Origin: Puccinellia tenuiflora
Taxonomy: Eukaryota; Streptophyta; Magnoliopsida; Poales; Poaceae
Assembly: GCA_012064385.1 (NCBI GenBank)
Contig: QRDG01000395.1
Coordinates: 1,074,996-1,138,995 of the forward strand
Direction: 5' to 3'
Length of the DNA: 64,000 nucleotides
The first letter of the stretch is position 1; each line of letters starts with the position of its first letter. Below are positions 1 through 10,280 of the stretch, piece by piece. A model generated the notes under the pieces. That model did not search any database and was not told the DNA's origin. It saw only the letters and a program-made list of their open reading frames with translations. Both the position numbers and the translations under genes were made by a program.

Positions 1-865
1 TTTGCTCCGGGGAGAGAGGGGCGGAAGCCATGGCGGAGCTTGATGCGGCGACGCCGCAGCCAGCTCAGCCAGTGTCGGGGGCGGTTGTGCTTCGCGAGCC
101 GGGGAGACAGCCGGCGGAGAGAGTGGCGACCGCGCAACAAGCGTTGTCGGCGATGGAGATGGTCGCGGCTCGCGTCGCTCCTCGTGCAACCTCGAAGAGA
201 TCTGCGATTCGCCGGCATGGAAGTCATTTGCGCCGCCGCTGAGATGGTATTATTCCGACCTCCCCCCTTATGGCTGACTGTTTCTCTGATTTTGTTCAAT
301 TTTTCAGCTCGTATGCGTGCTGGTTTTGGGTGTGGTAATGTTTCCATGGTGAATTGTCGCACGTGAGAGTTCATGGATTTAGGCCTTAGGGAGTTCGTCC
401 TCAATCGTGTTAGTCTCGCTGGATGCTTGTGTGTGAGATCTCCTTAGTTTTAGGTTCAGATTTTTGGTTCGCAATGTTTGTTGACTATACTTAGGCTTAA
501 GTTTGTTGGGGTTTAGTTTTGTTGTTCAGTATACTTAGGTTTAACTTTGTTGACCTGGAGGAGCCGCTCAGCGCCTCTGAGGATATCTCTGCTAATTCAT
601 GGTGTTGGACAGATGGAGCCACCACTTCTTATCTGATTCATGGTGTTTGGTGCACAACGAGTAGGCAAGGTATTGCTGGCACAATCAATAAGATAATTGG
701 CAATGGTTTCAAGATGATGGATCGGCCACTGTTTTGTGTCATTTGTTTTGGTTGCTTGCTGGTCTGGCCGGCCTGTCTGGTGCAATTTTTTACCGGGGTT
801 AGATTGCTTTTCTTTTAGGATTGAGAAATGGTTTGACGAAACTGAACATATAAGGGGCATATTTG
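1..865. other. No recognisable gene; host DNA left of retroposon A
   Basis: The first 250 bases are GC-rich and hold a 70-codon open frame (30-242, alanine/arginine-rich) of a kind often seen in grass first exons, but I recognise no domain. From 250 the composition becomes T-rich and intron-like. A short direct repeat occurs around 483-508 and 529-554, where tatacttaggYttaaSttt is repeated about 46 bases apart. No supported coding region is seen up to the poly-T run at 866. Confidence 0.4.
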
Positions 866-1751
866 GTTTTTTTTATGAACAAGGAAGGACTCCAAAGGAT
901 CCAGAGCTGCATTACTCGGTGGCCAATGTTACAAAGAAACCCTTACAAATAAAAGAAATTGCAGATAAGGCCTCTACTTTTACAGAAAACACCTTCAGGC
1001 GCTTGGAAGAAACGTCATCAAGTCCAAAGCCACCGCTGGCGATGAGGACCTCTACTCCACGACCGTCAACACCCACGTCGGGGACGAGACCACTTGACGA
1101 GGATGCGCCATAGTATGCCATGGCCGAGCTCCGAAAGATCCTCCACCTGAGGAGGAAGAAGAACCAGGAGCACCTCATGTGCTCCGGCTTGGAGTGACTC
1201 CCTTCGTCTATGAAGACGGCGACTCTACCACGTCACCGTTGATGGACTCCATCTGCTGCAGCCCGCTGATCTTCAGAATCCTCCCTGCCTCCTCCAGATC
1301 GAGTCGGCTCCATGGTGGTGCTCAGCCTCCCCTCGCCACCTCGGCAAGCCGGAAGGAGCAACCACACCGGAGCCTTCCCGAAGAAGAGAAAGCCAACGAC
1401 TTCGAGCTCTTTATTCGTGGGGGTTGTGGATGAAGTAGCGCCGCTCCCCTCCGGCTCCATCATCTGGAGCACTAGGAGCAGCAGGAACATCACCACCCAC
1501 CGCCGGCAGCAGCCCGCATGCTCCGGCATCGGAAATCCCCTCGGCATAATGCCATTCGCCTCGTGGGAAACACCTAAACACAAACTACTACTAAGCCTAC
1601 TACTACTATGTTCACAACGAGGCCGGCCTCCTCTCCCCCGTCGTCTCCGGCCGGCCGAGCCGCTGGAGAGTAGGAGGAGAGGAGCCGGGGCGGAGCGGTG
1701 GACTCTCAACGGGGAAAGGGAGAAGAGAGAGAGGTGAGAAGCAAATGAGAG
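866..1751 (-). mobile_element. Short poly-A retroposon A (LINE-type, non-autonomous)
   Basis: On the minus strand this 886-bp segment ends in an A run (the T run at 867-874) and is bounded by an exact 14-bp direct repeat, aaggggcatatttg, at 852-865 and 1752-1765. A tail plus a 14-bp target duplication is the mark of target-primed reverse transcription. No reverse transcriptase is present. The GC-rich body (1230-1740) is visibly related to the 5' part of the minus-strand retroposon at 32351-33843, including the block around gaatggcaWtatgccgagg. Open frames on both strands (for example 1233-1916 minus) run across the boundary and are probably not genes. It may be a non-autonomous LINE relative or a retroposed transcript. 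Confidence 0.7.
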
Positions 1752-1765
1752 AAGGGGCATATTTG

Positions 1766-2449
1766 TTGAGCTTGGATTTTGTTGTTGCTGCGGTGTTGGT
1801 GAGTAGAAGATGTCAGCGACGTTTTGATCGGTTGTGCTGTATATGAGCCTTGGGGCTGCATGGCACTTCTTGATATCAACTCGATTGATGAGTTTCCGTA
1901 ATTGATAAATGAACACTTCTATGTTTATAGTTCAGTTTTAGAGTTTCAGTTTATATCAAAATCATGTTGACCTGGGTTGTAGGAGGTATAGTCCCCTGTG
2001 TAATGCTAATTCATATTAGCTTTAAGCCTTCTTTATAATCTCTCACCTGGTTGTAGGTTTGAGTCAAAGAAACTAAGTTACGACCACTAATTGTTTGTTT
2101 CAGTTTCATTTGTCTTTTTGTCGGTAATTTAATTTGCCTCTTAGTATCTTTTTGTTAATTAAGTATTTCATCTTTTAAGTTTTTCAGTATTCATTTTGTC
2201 ATTTAAATAGGCATTGAAGCGGAATGGCGTGCAAGATTGGTCCTCGGGGTGGACAAATTCCTTGTCTGGTGGCGAATTTGGACTAGCTGGCTGGGTGCCT
2301 TTTGGTGGCGAGTGGAATGAACAAGGAAGGTGCATTCTACCATGTCCACATGAATATGCATGACGGGTATCTTTTGGTGTTGCGTTCTTGACCATGTATC
2401 TTCGCTGCACAGGAACAGAGTAATCTACTATGTCGTATTTGGAAAAGCA
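1766..2449. other. Host DNA between retroposon A and the LINE; no supported gene
   Basis: The segment is T-rich and intron-like to about 2210. A 53-codon stretch from about 2215 to 2363 (tryptophan/glycine-rich, plus strand) is open but not recognised. The sequence resumes after the LINE at 9451, so 1766-2449 and 9451 onward were contiguous before insertion. Confidence 0.35.
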
Positions 2450-2463
2450 GTAGTATTGTTCTC

Positions 2464-2564
2464 GTGATGGAGCGAATCACACCTTGAACATACATGAAGT
2501 TATCATGAATTGATCGACCTGTAATGAATGCATTCTGGCACGGTGACACCAAGTCAGATATCAA
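2464..2564 (-). pseudogene. Inverted LINE reverse-transcriptase fragment (fingers region)
   Basis: The minus strand encodes LVSPCQNAFITGRSIHDN, a well known L1 reverse-transcriptase block that normally lies directly upstream of the LKLDVSKAFDSV block. Here LKLDVSKAFDSV is encoded on the plus strand from about 2590. The two adjacent blocks therefore face each other, with the switch at about 2556-2575. The open frame reads on past the left target duplication to 2337 by chance. Confidence 0.8.
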
Positions 2565-2571
2565 GGGCTGT

Positions 2572-3680
2572 AGACGTTTTGCCAGGAAAAGACACCTGCC
2601 CTCATGCTCAAACTGGACGTATCCAAAGCTTTTGATTCAGTTGGGAATTTCTTCTCAAGCTGCTGCTGCACAGGGGTTTTAGCGCCAGATGGGTTAACTG
2701 GATTGCTATGCTTCTCTCCACAAGCACCACCAAGATCCTAGTAAATGGAGACATGACTGACAACATCAACCACAGATGTGGCTTTCGCTAGGGTGACCCT
2801 CTTTCGCCTCTCTTGTTTGTTCTGATCATGGATTGCTTGGCCCGTCTGATTGCCAAGGCAGAAGCTGATAATATCCTGTCTGCAATTGGAAACTAGACCC
2901 TCAGATTTCGCACTTCCCTCTATGCTGATGATGCAGTGATATTTCTTTGGCCTGATCTCTTTTAATTGACTGCCACGGTTTCCATTCTGAATCGTTTTGG
3001 AGCTGCTACTGGCTTAAACACCAATCTGAACAATTGTTGTATCACCCCAACTGCCTGTCAAAACTTGGACATGTCGTTTGCTGCAACTGCAACCTCCTGT
3101 CAGATTGGTCAGTTTCCCTGTATTTACCTTGGTATGCCACTAACTGGAAGCCTGCTGAAACGAGATGATTTCCAACGTTTACTAGAAAAATTCATGAAAA
3201 AGCTCGCCTGCTAGAAAGCCAAGTGGATCACCATGGCAGGGCGCTTGACTCTCGTTACCTCTGTCCTATCTGTCCTCCCAGCTTATCAGTTGATGGCGAT
3301 CGTACATCCTAAGTGGCTGCTAAAACAAGTGGATAAACTTCATCGTGCCTTTCTTTGGGCTGGTGACACAAAGGTCTCTGGGGGCAAGTGTCTGGTTAAC
3401 AGGTCTAAAGTCTGCCTACCTAAACAGCTTGGAGGCCTTGGCATCCCTAACCTTTTCCTGCAAAGTTTTGACATGACTAAATGGCTATGGCAACAAGAGA
3501 CTGATCAGACTAAGGCATGGGTTGGCCTTCCTCTCCCTTTGGATGGAAATGTCATTGCACTCTTCCGTGCTTCCACCTGCATCACAATCCGCAATGGCCG
3601 GAGTACCTCATTTTGGAACAACCACTGGTTGCAGGGCTTCCCTCTTCGACTTCAGTTTCCTGCACTGTTTAATGACTCTA
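2572..3680 (+). pseudogene. LINE reverse transcriptase, direct part, with stops
   Basis: Conceptual translation shows the palm blocks in order: LKLDVSKAFDSV (about 2606), the GDPLSPLLFVLIMDCLARL block after a stop (about 2790-2850), the catalytic YADD (2921-2932), then the YLGMPL block (3124) and the GGLGIPNL block (3430). At least four nonsense codons interrupt it (before GDPLSP, before the YADD block, near 2965 and near 3212). The final 160-codon open stretch (3233-3715) runs into the copia LTR at 3681, which interrupts the frame; the LINE frame resumes at 8512. Confidence 0.85.
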
Positions 3681-4059
3681 TGTTATTTTATGGTGATCCA
3701 AATCCGTTTCTATAAGTGAGAAGGCTAACGACGGAGCGAAGCGAGGCCCGTCGCCGGTAGGCTTGGGCCGAAGCGAAGCGGTACGGTACGAGTTGTAACC
3801 GACCAGGACACCGATTGTTGCCGACCTAGTTTAGGTCAGGACCACTATAAATACGTCTTGTAAGCCGCCGCCGGAGATAAGCCACACATTGTAAATCCCG
3901 GCGCGTTTGTAACCTCACCCCGAAATAGTGAAGTATTGCTGGCTGGCGCCCGTGGTTTTTTCTCTTCCTTGTTGGAAGGGTTTTCCACGTTAAAATCTCG
4001 TGTCCCCCGTTGGTTTGATCTTGCTTAATTTCATCGTTGTTTTGCTATCGCTTGTAACA
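3681..4059 (+). repeat. 5' LTR of copia element
   Basis: This 379-bp repeat is nearly identical to 8134-8506. A TATA-like box, tataaata, lies at 3846-3853. The main difference from the right LTR is a block of about 20 bases near 3756-3778 (here taggcttgggccgaagcg; on the right a G/C palindromic run). Small differences occur near 3939, 3956, 4009 and 4040. Confidence 0.95.
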
Positions 4060-4061
4060 AG

Positions 4062-4074
4062 TGGTATCAGAGCC
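4062..4074 (+). other. Primer-binding site, initiator tRNA-Met type
   Basis: tggtatcagagcc starts three bases after the LTR end. It matches the usual plant copia primer-binding site, complementary to the 3' end of initiator methionine tRNA. Confidence 0.93.
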
Positions 4075-4098
4075 TTGGTTACAGATTAGGGTTTTGCG

Positions 4099-4980
4099 AT
4101 GGCATCGATGAAGTTTGATCTACCGTTGCTGGACTACAAGACGAGGTTTTCTCTGTGGCAAGTCAAGATGCGTGCGATCCTATCGCAGGCTTCGGATCTT
4201 GATGAGGCGCTGGATGCGTTCGGAAAGAAGGACGCGAAGGAGTGGACTCCTGAAGAAAAGCGCAAGGATCGTAAAGCTTTGTCATTAATTCAACTTCATC
4301 TATCTAATGATATCTTGCAAGAGGTGCTGCAGGAGAAATCTGCGGCAGCGTTATGGCTTAAGCTGGAGTCGATCTGCATGTCCAAGGATCTAACCAGCAA
4401 GATGCACGTGAAGATGAAGTTGTTCCCGCACAAGATGCAGGAAGGTGGTTCTGTGATGAACCACTTGTCGATCTTCAAGGAGATCGTGGCCGACCTAGTG
4501 TCGATGGAGCTAAAATATGAGGATGAAGATTTAGCTCTTTTTGGTTGTTATGTTCGTTGCCTAGTTCCTTTACAAATCTGCGAGATACCTTATTGTTGAG
4601 CCGCGATGATCTAACCCTCGCGGAAGTATGTGAGGCCCTGCAGACCAGGGAAAAGATGAAAGGTATGGTGCAGACTGACGCATCACCCTCCAAGGGCGAT
4701 GCATTGCAGGTTCGAGGCAGGCCTGAGCAGCGAGATAACAACAACAGAGATAAGAGCAGAGGCCGTTCAAAGTCCAAAGGACGAGACAAGTTCTGCAGGT
4801 ACTGTAAGAAAACCAATCACACCATTGATGATTGCTGGAAGGTGCAGAACAAGGAGAAAAGGAATGGTACTTACCAACCGAAGAATAAATCCGACGGTAA
4901 TGATAATGGTAATGGTAAGGTTGCTGTTGTTGCTGGTGATAATAGTTCTGATGGTGAATGCTTAGCTGTTTTTGCTGCAT
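4099..4980 (+). pseudogene. Copia gag with CCHC zinc knuckle
   Basis: The frame starts at the ATG at 4099, 25 bases after the primer site (MASMKFDLPLLDYKTRFSLW), the typical N-terminus of plant copia Gag (UBN2/DUF4219 type). The frame shifts at about 4545-4570 and continues in the frame of 4545-6266, where the block LRDTLLLSRDDLTLAEV and then a zinc knuckle CRYCKKTNHTIDDC (C-X2-C-X4-H-X4-C, about 4794-4835) follow an RS/K-rich basic stretch. Gag coats the RNA in the virus-like particle. The single frameshift separates the capsid part from the knuckle. Confidence 0.85.
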
Positions 4981-6240
4981 GTGTTACCCGTGATGATGAG
5001 TGGATTCTTGATACTGCTTGTTCGTTTCATATTTGCTGTAACAAAGATTGGTTCAGTTCTTATGAGATTGTGCAGACTGGAGATTTCGTGCGTGTGGGGA
5101 ACGACAACAAATGTCATATTGTTGGCGTTGGATCTGTTCAGATCAAGACCCATGATGGGATGACACGCACGCTGACGGGAGTGAAACACATACCATCTAT
5201 GGCGAGAAACTTGATCTCGCTGAGTACCCTTGACTGTGATGGGTACAAGTATGCCGGAGGGAATAAACGCCTGAAGGTATCGAAAGGTTCTCTTATTGTT
5301 ATGGTTGGTGATATGAATTTTGCCAAGTTATATATTCTTAGAGGTAGCACTTTGTTTGGTACTGCTGCTGTTATTACTAATGATGATCCAAGTACAACTA
5401 ATCTTTGGCATAAGCGACTTGGACACATGAGTGAACTTGGTATGGCAGAATTGGTCAAGAGAGAACTGCTAAAGGACTGCAATATGAGTAAGTTGCCGTT
5501 CTGTGAACACTGCGTGTTTGGTAAGCATAAGAGAGTTAAGTTCAATGCTTCCGTTCATACCACTAAAGGTACATTAGATTATGTACATGCTGATTTGTGG
5601 GGGCCTTCACGTAAGCCCTCTTATGGTAGTGCTCGTTATATGCTTACTATTATTGATGATTACTCTAGAAGAGTTTGGCCTTATTTTATAAAAAATAAAG
5701 ATGATACTTTTGCTGCTTTTAAAGAGTGGAAAGTTATGATTGAAAGGCAAACTGAGAGGAAGGCGAAGTTGCTTCGTACTGACAATGGTGGCGAATTTTG
5801 TTCGTATGAATTTGATGATTATTGCAGGCAGGAAGGCATTGTCAGGCATCACACCATCCCATACACACCTCAGCAGAATGGTGTAGCGGAGCGGATGAAC
5901 AGGACTATCATCTCCAAAGCTCGCTGCATGTTGTCCAACGCCCGCATGAACATGCGTTTTTGGGCTGAGGCTGCCAACACCGCCTGCTACTTGATCAACA
6001 GGTCACCGTCCATTCCCCTTGACAAGAAAACTCCTATTGAGGTATGGTCTGGTGAGCCGGCTGATTATTCACAATTGAAAGTTTTTGGTTGCACCGCCTA
6101 TGCTCATGTTGATAATGGAAAGTTAGAGCCTAGAGCTGTTAAGTGCTTATTTCTTGGTTATGGTTCCGGAGTGAAAGGATATAAGTTGTGGAATCCGGAA
6201 ACTAAAAGACTTTCTTCAGCCGGAGTGTTGTGTTTAATGA
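4981..6240 (+). pseudogene. Copia protease and integrase region
   Basis: This continues the frame of 4545-6266. The aspartic protease is seen as WILDTACSFH (about 5000), a copia variant of the D-S/T-G-type active site. The integrase zinc-binding region shows HKRLGH and CEHCVFGKHKR (about 5410-5530). The catalytic core shows DYVHADLWGP (first D), LLRTDNGGEF (second D) and PQQNGVAERMN (E), so the D,D,E triad is kept. The frame shifts near 6220, where the sequence continues in the frame of 6230-6865. Confidence 0.88.
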
Positions 6241-8039
6241 ATCTGTTATGTATCAGGACAGTCTGACTACTGATGTTGTGCCAGATTCTTCTGATAAGGA
6301 CGAACCACAGGTTCGTTTGCAGGTGGAGCAGATGGAGCACCTAGATGAGGAGGTAACAGAAACTGTTGATGAGGAGATTGTGCAAGCCTCACCTCCTGTT
6401 TTGCAGCAACCGTCGATTGCTGCTGATCGGCCAAGGAGAAACATTGTTCCCCCTAACCGATTAATTGAAGAATGTGATGTTGTTTATTTTGCTCTAAGTT
6501 GTGCTGAACAGGTGGAGCATGAGGCTGAACCAGCTACATACACTGAAGCTATTGCTTCGGTTGATCGTGACAAGTGGATTGGTGCAATGCACGAGGAGAT
6601 GCAATCACTTGAGAAGAATGGCACATGGGATGTTGTGCGCTTGCCTAAACAAAAGAAGGCCGTCCACTGCAAGTGGATCTTCAAGAGAAAGGAAGGTTTG
6701 TTTCCTAATGAGCCTCCAAGATTTAAGGCAAGGTTAGTAGCTAAATGTTTCAGCCAATTCCCGGTGTGGATTATAATGATGTGTTCTCCCCGGTTGTCAA
6801 GCATAGTTCTATTCGTACATTCTTCAGTATTGTTGCTATGCATGATTTTGAGCTTGAGCAGTTAGATGTGAAGACTGCATTTTTGCATGGAGAACTTGAG
6901 GAGGAGATATACATGGACCAACCAGAAGGGTTCATAGTGCCTGGTAAGGAGGATTTCGTGTGCAAGCTAAAGAAGTCCCTTTACGGTTTGAAACAATCTC
7001 CTCGACAGTGGTATAAAAGGTTTGATTCTTTTATGATGTCACATGGCTTTAAGAGGTCTGAATATGATAGTTGTGTGTACATTAAATTTGTTGATGAATC
7101 ACCTATATACTTGTTGCTATATGTTGATGATATGTTAATTGCTGCCAAGAGCATAAAAGAAATCACTACGTTGAAGAAACAGTTGAGTAGTGAGTTTGAG
7201 ATGAAGGATCTTGGTAATCTAGATTGCTATTTCTTAGTCAGGAGAATTATATTAAGAAAGTTCTTCATCGCTTTAACATGCATGATGCAAAGTCTGTTAG
7301 TACGCCTATTGCTCCTCATTTTAAGTTGTCTGCATTGCAATGTCCTAGTACTGATGAAGATATTGAGTACATGTCTCGAGTTCCATATTCTAGTGCTCTT
7401 GGTTCCTTAATGTATGCCATGGTGTGTTCTCGACCTGATTTGTCTTGTGCTATGAGCTTGGTCAGTCGATACATGGCTAATCCTGGCAAAGAACATTGGA
7501 AGGATGTTTAGTGGATTTTCAGGTACCTTCACGGCACATCCAACGCTTACTTGAAGTTTGGCAAGACTGGTGAGGGACTCGCATGCTATGTGGATTCAGA
7601 TTTTGCTGCCGATTTGGATAAGAGGAGGTCCCTCACAGGTTATGTATTTACTGTTAGTGGATGTGCTGTTAGTTGGAAGGCTACCTTGCAGGGTGTTGTT
7701 GCACAATCTACTACTGAGGCTGAGTACATGGCTATTGCTGAAGCATACAAAGAATCTGTTTGGTTTAAAGGTCTGTTTGCTGAGCTTTGTGGAGATGATA
7801 CTTGTATTAACCTGTTCTGTGACAGTCAAAGTGCCATTTACCTTACTAAGGATCAGATGTTCCATGAGAGAACAAAGCACATTGATGTCAAATACCATTA
7901 TGTGCGTGATGTTGTTACACAAGGTAAGCTGAAGGTATGCAAGATCAGTACTCATGATAATCCTGCTGATATGATGATAAAGCCAGTTTCTATTGCTAAG
8001 TTTGAGCTTTGCTCGAGCTTTGTTGGTATAACTGTTTAG
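6230..8039 (+). pseudogene. Copia reverse transcriptase and RNase H, several lesions
   Basis: Three frames in turn carry the reading: 6230 to about 6745 (linker, then WIGAMHEEMQSLEKNGTWD and CKWIFKRK), 6745 to about 7210 (VDYNDVFSPVVKHSSIRT, LDVKTAFLHGELEEEIYM, LYGLKQSPRQWYKRFD and the catalytic YVDDM), and 7224-8039. About a dozen residues expected between LGN and FLSQENYIKK are missing at about 7215. A TAG at 7509-7511 interrupts the RNase H region, which otherwise keeps SDFAADLDKRRSLTGYV, STTEAEYMA, CDSQSAIYL and HIDVKYHYVRD, and ends at the stop at 8037-8039. Confidence 0.88.
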
Positions 8040-8120
8040 CCCAATAGGCTAGTTGGCGCCGAAAGTATTTTCTTTGATGTTTCAGGGTGAAGGATTGTTG
8101 ATGCTACAAGATGGAATTTG

Positions 8121-8133
8121 GCTCAAGGTGGAG
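8121..8133 (+). other. Polypurine tract
   Basis: gctcaaggtggag directly abuts the right LTR. The aaggtggag core is the usual plus-strand primer of plant copia elements. Confidence 0.75.
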
Positions 8134-8506
8134 TGTTATTTTATGGTGATCCAAATCCGTTTCTATAAGTGAGAAGGCTAACGACGGAGCGAAGCGAGGC
8201 CCGTCGCCGGGGGTGCGGGGCGCTGCCCCCGCGGTACGGTACGAGTTGTAACCGACCAGGACACCGATTGTTGCCGACCTAGTTTAGGTCAGGACCACTA
8301 TAAATACGTCTTGTAAGCCGCCGCCGGAGATAAGCCACACATTGTAAATCCCGGCGCGTTTGTAACCTCACCCCGAAATAGTGAAGTATTGCTGACTGGC
8401 GCCCGTGGTTTTTCTCTTCCTTGTTGGAAGGGTTTTCCACGTTAAAATCTCGTGTCCCCCATTGGTTTGATCTTGCTTAATTTCATCGTTGCTATCGCTT
8501 GTAACA
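8134..8506 (+). repeat. 3' LTR of copia element
   Basis: This 373-bp repeat pairs with 3681-4059 and is followed by the target duplication ctcta. It contains a G/C palindrome (about 8208-8231) in place of the corresponding block in the left LTR. Confidence 0.95.
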
Positions 8507-8511
8507 CTCTA

Positions 8512-9436
8512 GGCGCAAACAGATAAGTGTCAGACAAGCTATACCCCATCGCAATTGGACCTCGCTGATCAAGTCCAGCCCTAGCCGGCTTGTCTTATCT
8601 GAATATCTACTGCTGTGGGAACTGCTGAATGTTCATGCCCCGACCTCCTTTGATGATACGGCTGAAGACAGTATCTCTTGGAAATGAACAACAAATGGCT
8701 CCTACTCCGCTGCCACTGCCTATTCTGCTTTGCTAGCTGGGCGCACCACGTCGGCCATTATGCCCAAGGTATGGAAGACAAAAGCAATACCGAAGTGTCG
8801 TCTTCATGCTTGGTTGCTTCTGCAGAACAAATGTCTTACAGCCGACAACCTAGCGAAGCGTGGGTGGCCTCACAATCCAATCTGCCGGCTATGCATGATC
8901 GAACCGGAAACTGCGGTTCACATCTCTGCCTCCTGCTCATACGCTGTCACAGTCTGGAATGGTATTACGGCAAAGCTTCATCTCCCCCTCTGCTGGCACC
9001 AACAAGCAACACCTCAAACCTGGGAGATTGGTGGCTCAAGTCGGCGAACCTGCTGCCTAAGAGATTGGCCAAGCGATGGCGGTCTATTGCTCTGCTCACT
9101 TGGTGGATGCTATGGAAAGAGAGGAACAATAGGATTTTCAATTCCAAAGCTCGCCCAGCTACTCTGCTAATCGATGTTGTCCTCATTGAACTTGCTAATT
9201 GGCGCACTGCTGGAGTTTTGTGCCTGGAGTGGCCGCCAGGAGACTGAAATCTCGCTGTAAAATCCTGGGCTCCTCGCAAAGCATGAGCCTACCTGTAAAT
9301 ATCTCCTTTTCTCCTCTCCCTGCTGATTGCTAGCAATTGTACATTTGTATCCTGTAACCCGAATCTATTCACCGGCATTTGTCCCGGTTTCGTCTTAATA
9401 TATTGAAGCAGCGCCCGCTGCGTTCGGTCAAAAAAA
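8512..9436 (+). pseudogene. LINE C-terminal region (zf-RVT) and 3' UTR
   Basis: This is the continuation of the LINE after the copia insertion. The 8730-9170 frame reads KCRLHAWLLLQNKCLTADN and CRLCMIEPETAVHISASC, the zinc-binding zf-RVT module found C-terminal to plant L1 reverse transcriptases. A second frame (to 9247) carries the LLTWWMLWKERNNRIFNSK block, so there is one frameshift near 9080. From 9250 the sequence is non-coding 3' UTR ending in a short A run. Confidence 0.82.
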
Positions 9437-9450
9437 GTAGCATTGTTCTC

Positions 9451-10209
9451 TACTTCGTAGGGTCACTTCTTTCGAGCTTCTGCTACCAGCCTATAGATTT
9501 TGGTGGGAAGAAGCTGTGATGGGGGAGAACCTTCTAAAACTGACTCGAGATTTTGTTTAGGATTCTGAAATTTTGACTTATTTGCTGTATTGAGTTGTGA
9601 GATTCAGTAACGTCCCTAGATTCGATAATATCTTACGTATGCGTTATTTGCTATGTTGAGTATGAGAAATGAGCACGAAATGAAATTAAAATAATATGAG
9701 AAGGCAAAAACCATGGTGTCATTGTATAATTCAATACATGTCAAAATAAAAGAAATGTCATGGTGATTTCGAGATTACAAAAAACAAGAACTTCTCAAGC
9801 CACTATTCCATCAGCGATGCTATCAGATGAAGAGGGAGCGGTTACAACAGTATAAGATGCGCTCTCCTCGTGTATATATGGGCACCGCTCACGTGTCGAA
9901 GTGGTCACGTTTCAGCTGAACACGGAATGCTATTCTTTTTTTAGATAGTACAGATGTCTCTAGACCTATCTTCTTGATAGATTGATGCATACAACCATTT
10001 TGTGCTAGACTTATTATGCCATTTGATAATAGCATAACATGAAGAGGCGAGATATTAATATGTTAATATATGTATAAGCAATGATTATGATGAAAAGATC
10101 ATGATCCATGCATGATCTTTATTTGTAGTTGTTGTCACCAGCTGATGAAACATGGACAATCGAAAATAAATTTAACTCGATAAAAACTTGGTTGCGAATT
10201 TTTCGTCAG
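9451..10209. other. Intergenic, no gene seen
   Basis: AT-rich host sequence. I see no long open frame, RNA gene or terminal-repeat pair. It lies downstream of the minus-strand glycosyltransferase pseudogene. Confidence 0.5.
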
Positions 10210-10280
10210 TTTAATTCTTATCAGAACTCCCTCCCTCTTGTATACGCAATTTAATTCTTATCAGAACTCCCTCCCTCTTG
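10210..10280. repeat. Two-copy direct repeat of 31 bp at the UGT 3' end
   Basis: A 31-base sequence starting tttaattcttatcagaac is present at 10210-10240 and again at 10250-10280, nine bases apart. On the minus strand it holds the last codons of the glycosyltransferase reading (GGSSDKN) and a TAA stop, so the duplication replaced the usual C-terminus (family members normally continue IAEFV after SSDKN). Confidence 0.85.

Larger units (their letters stand above)
3681..8506 (+). mobile_element. Complete Ty1/copia retrotransposon, inserted in the LINE
   Basis: The 4826-bp element is bounded by LTRs (3681-4059 and 8134-8506) that start tgtta and end taaca, with the 5-bp target duplication ctcta at 3676-3680 and 8507-8511. 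The primer-binding site tggtatcagagcc follows the left LTR, and a purine-rich tract precedes the right LTR. Gag, protease, integrase, reverse transcriptase and RNase H are encoded in the copia order. Frameshifts near 4545, 6220 and 6745, a small deletion near 7215 and a stop at 7509-7511 make it non-autonomous. It is younger than the LINE that it splits. Confidence 0.95.
2464..9436 (+). mobile_element. LINE (L1-type) with 5' inversion, split by a copia element
   Basis: The target duplication gtagYattgttctc lies at 2450-2463 and 9437-9450 (13 of 14 bases equal), and a short A run (9430-9436) ends the element. Removing the nested copia element (3681-8506) and its duplication leaves about 2.14 kb of LINE. 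The order is: an inverted piece of the reverse transcriptase (2464 to about 2560, coding on the minus strand), then the direct-orientation remainder of the reverse transcriptase, then the C-terminal zf-RVT region and a 3' UTR ending in an AT-rich taatatattgaa stretch followed by As. The 5' half of a full L1 element is missing. The inverted 5' piece fits twin priming. Several in-frame stops show it is dead. Confidence 0.88.

Noticed and set aside
1233..1916. 227-codon minus-strand open frame as a gene
   Set aside because: It runs across the end and target duplication of retroposon A, has no recognised domain, and its composition explains the open frame.
2168..2410. 80-codon minus-strand frame near the LINE
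   Set aside because: No recognised domain, and it partly overlaps another spurious frame.
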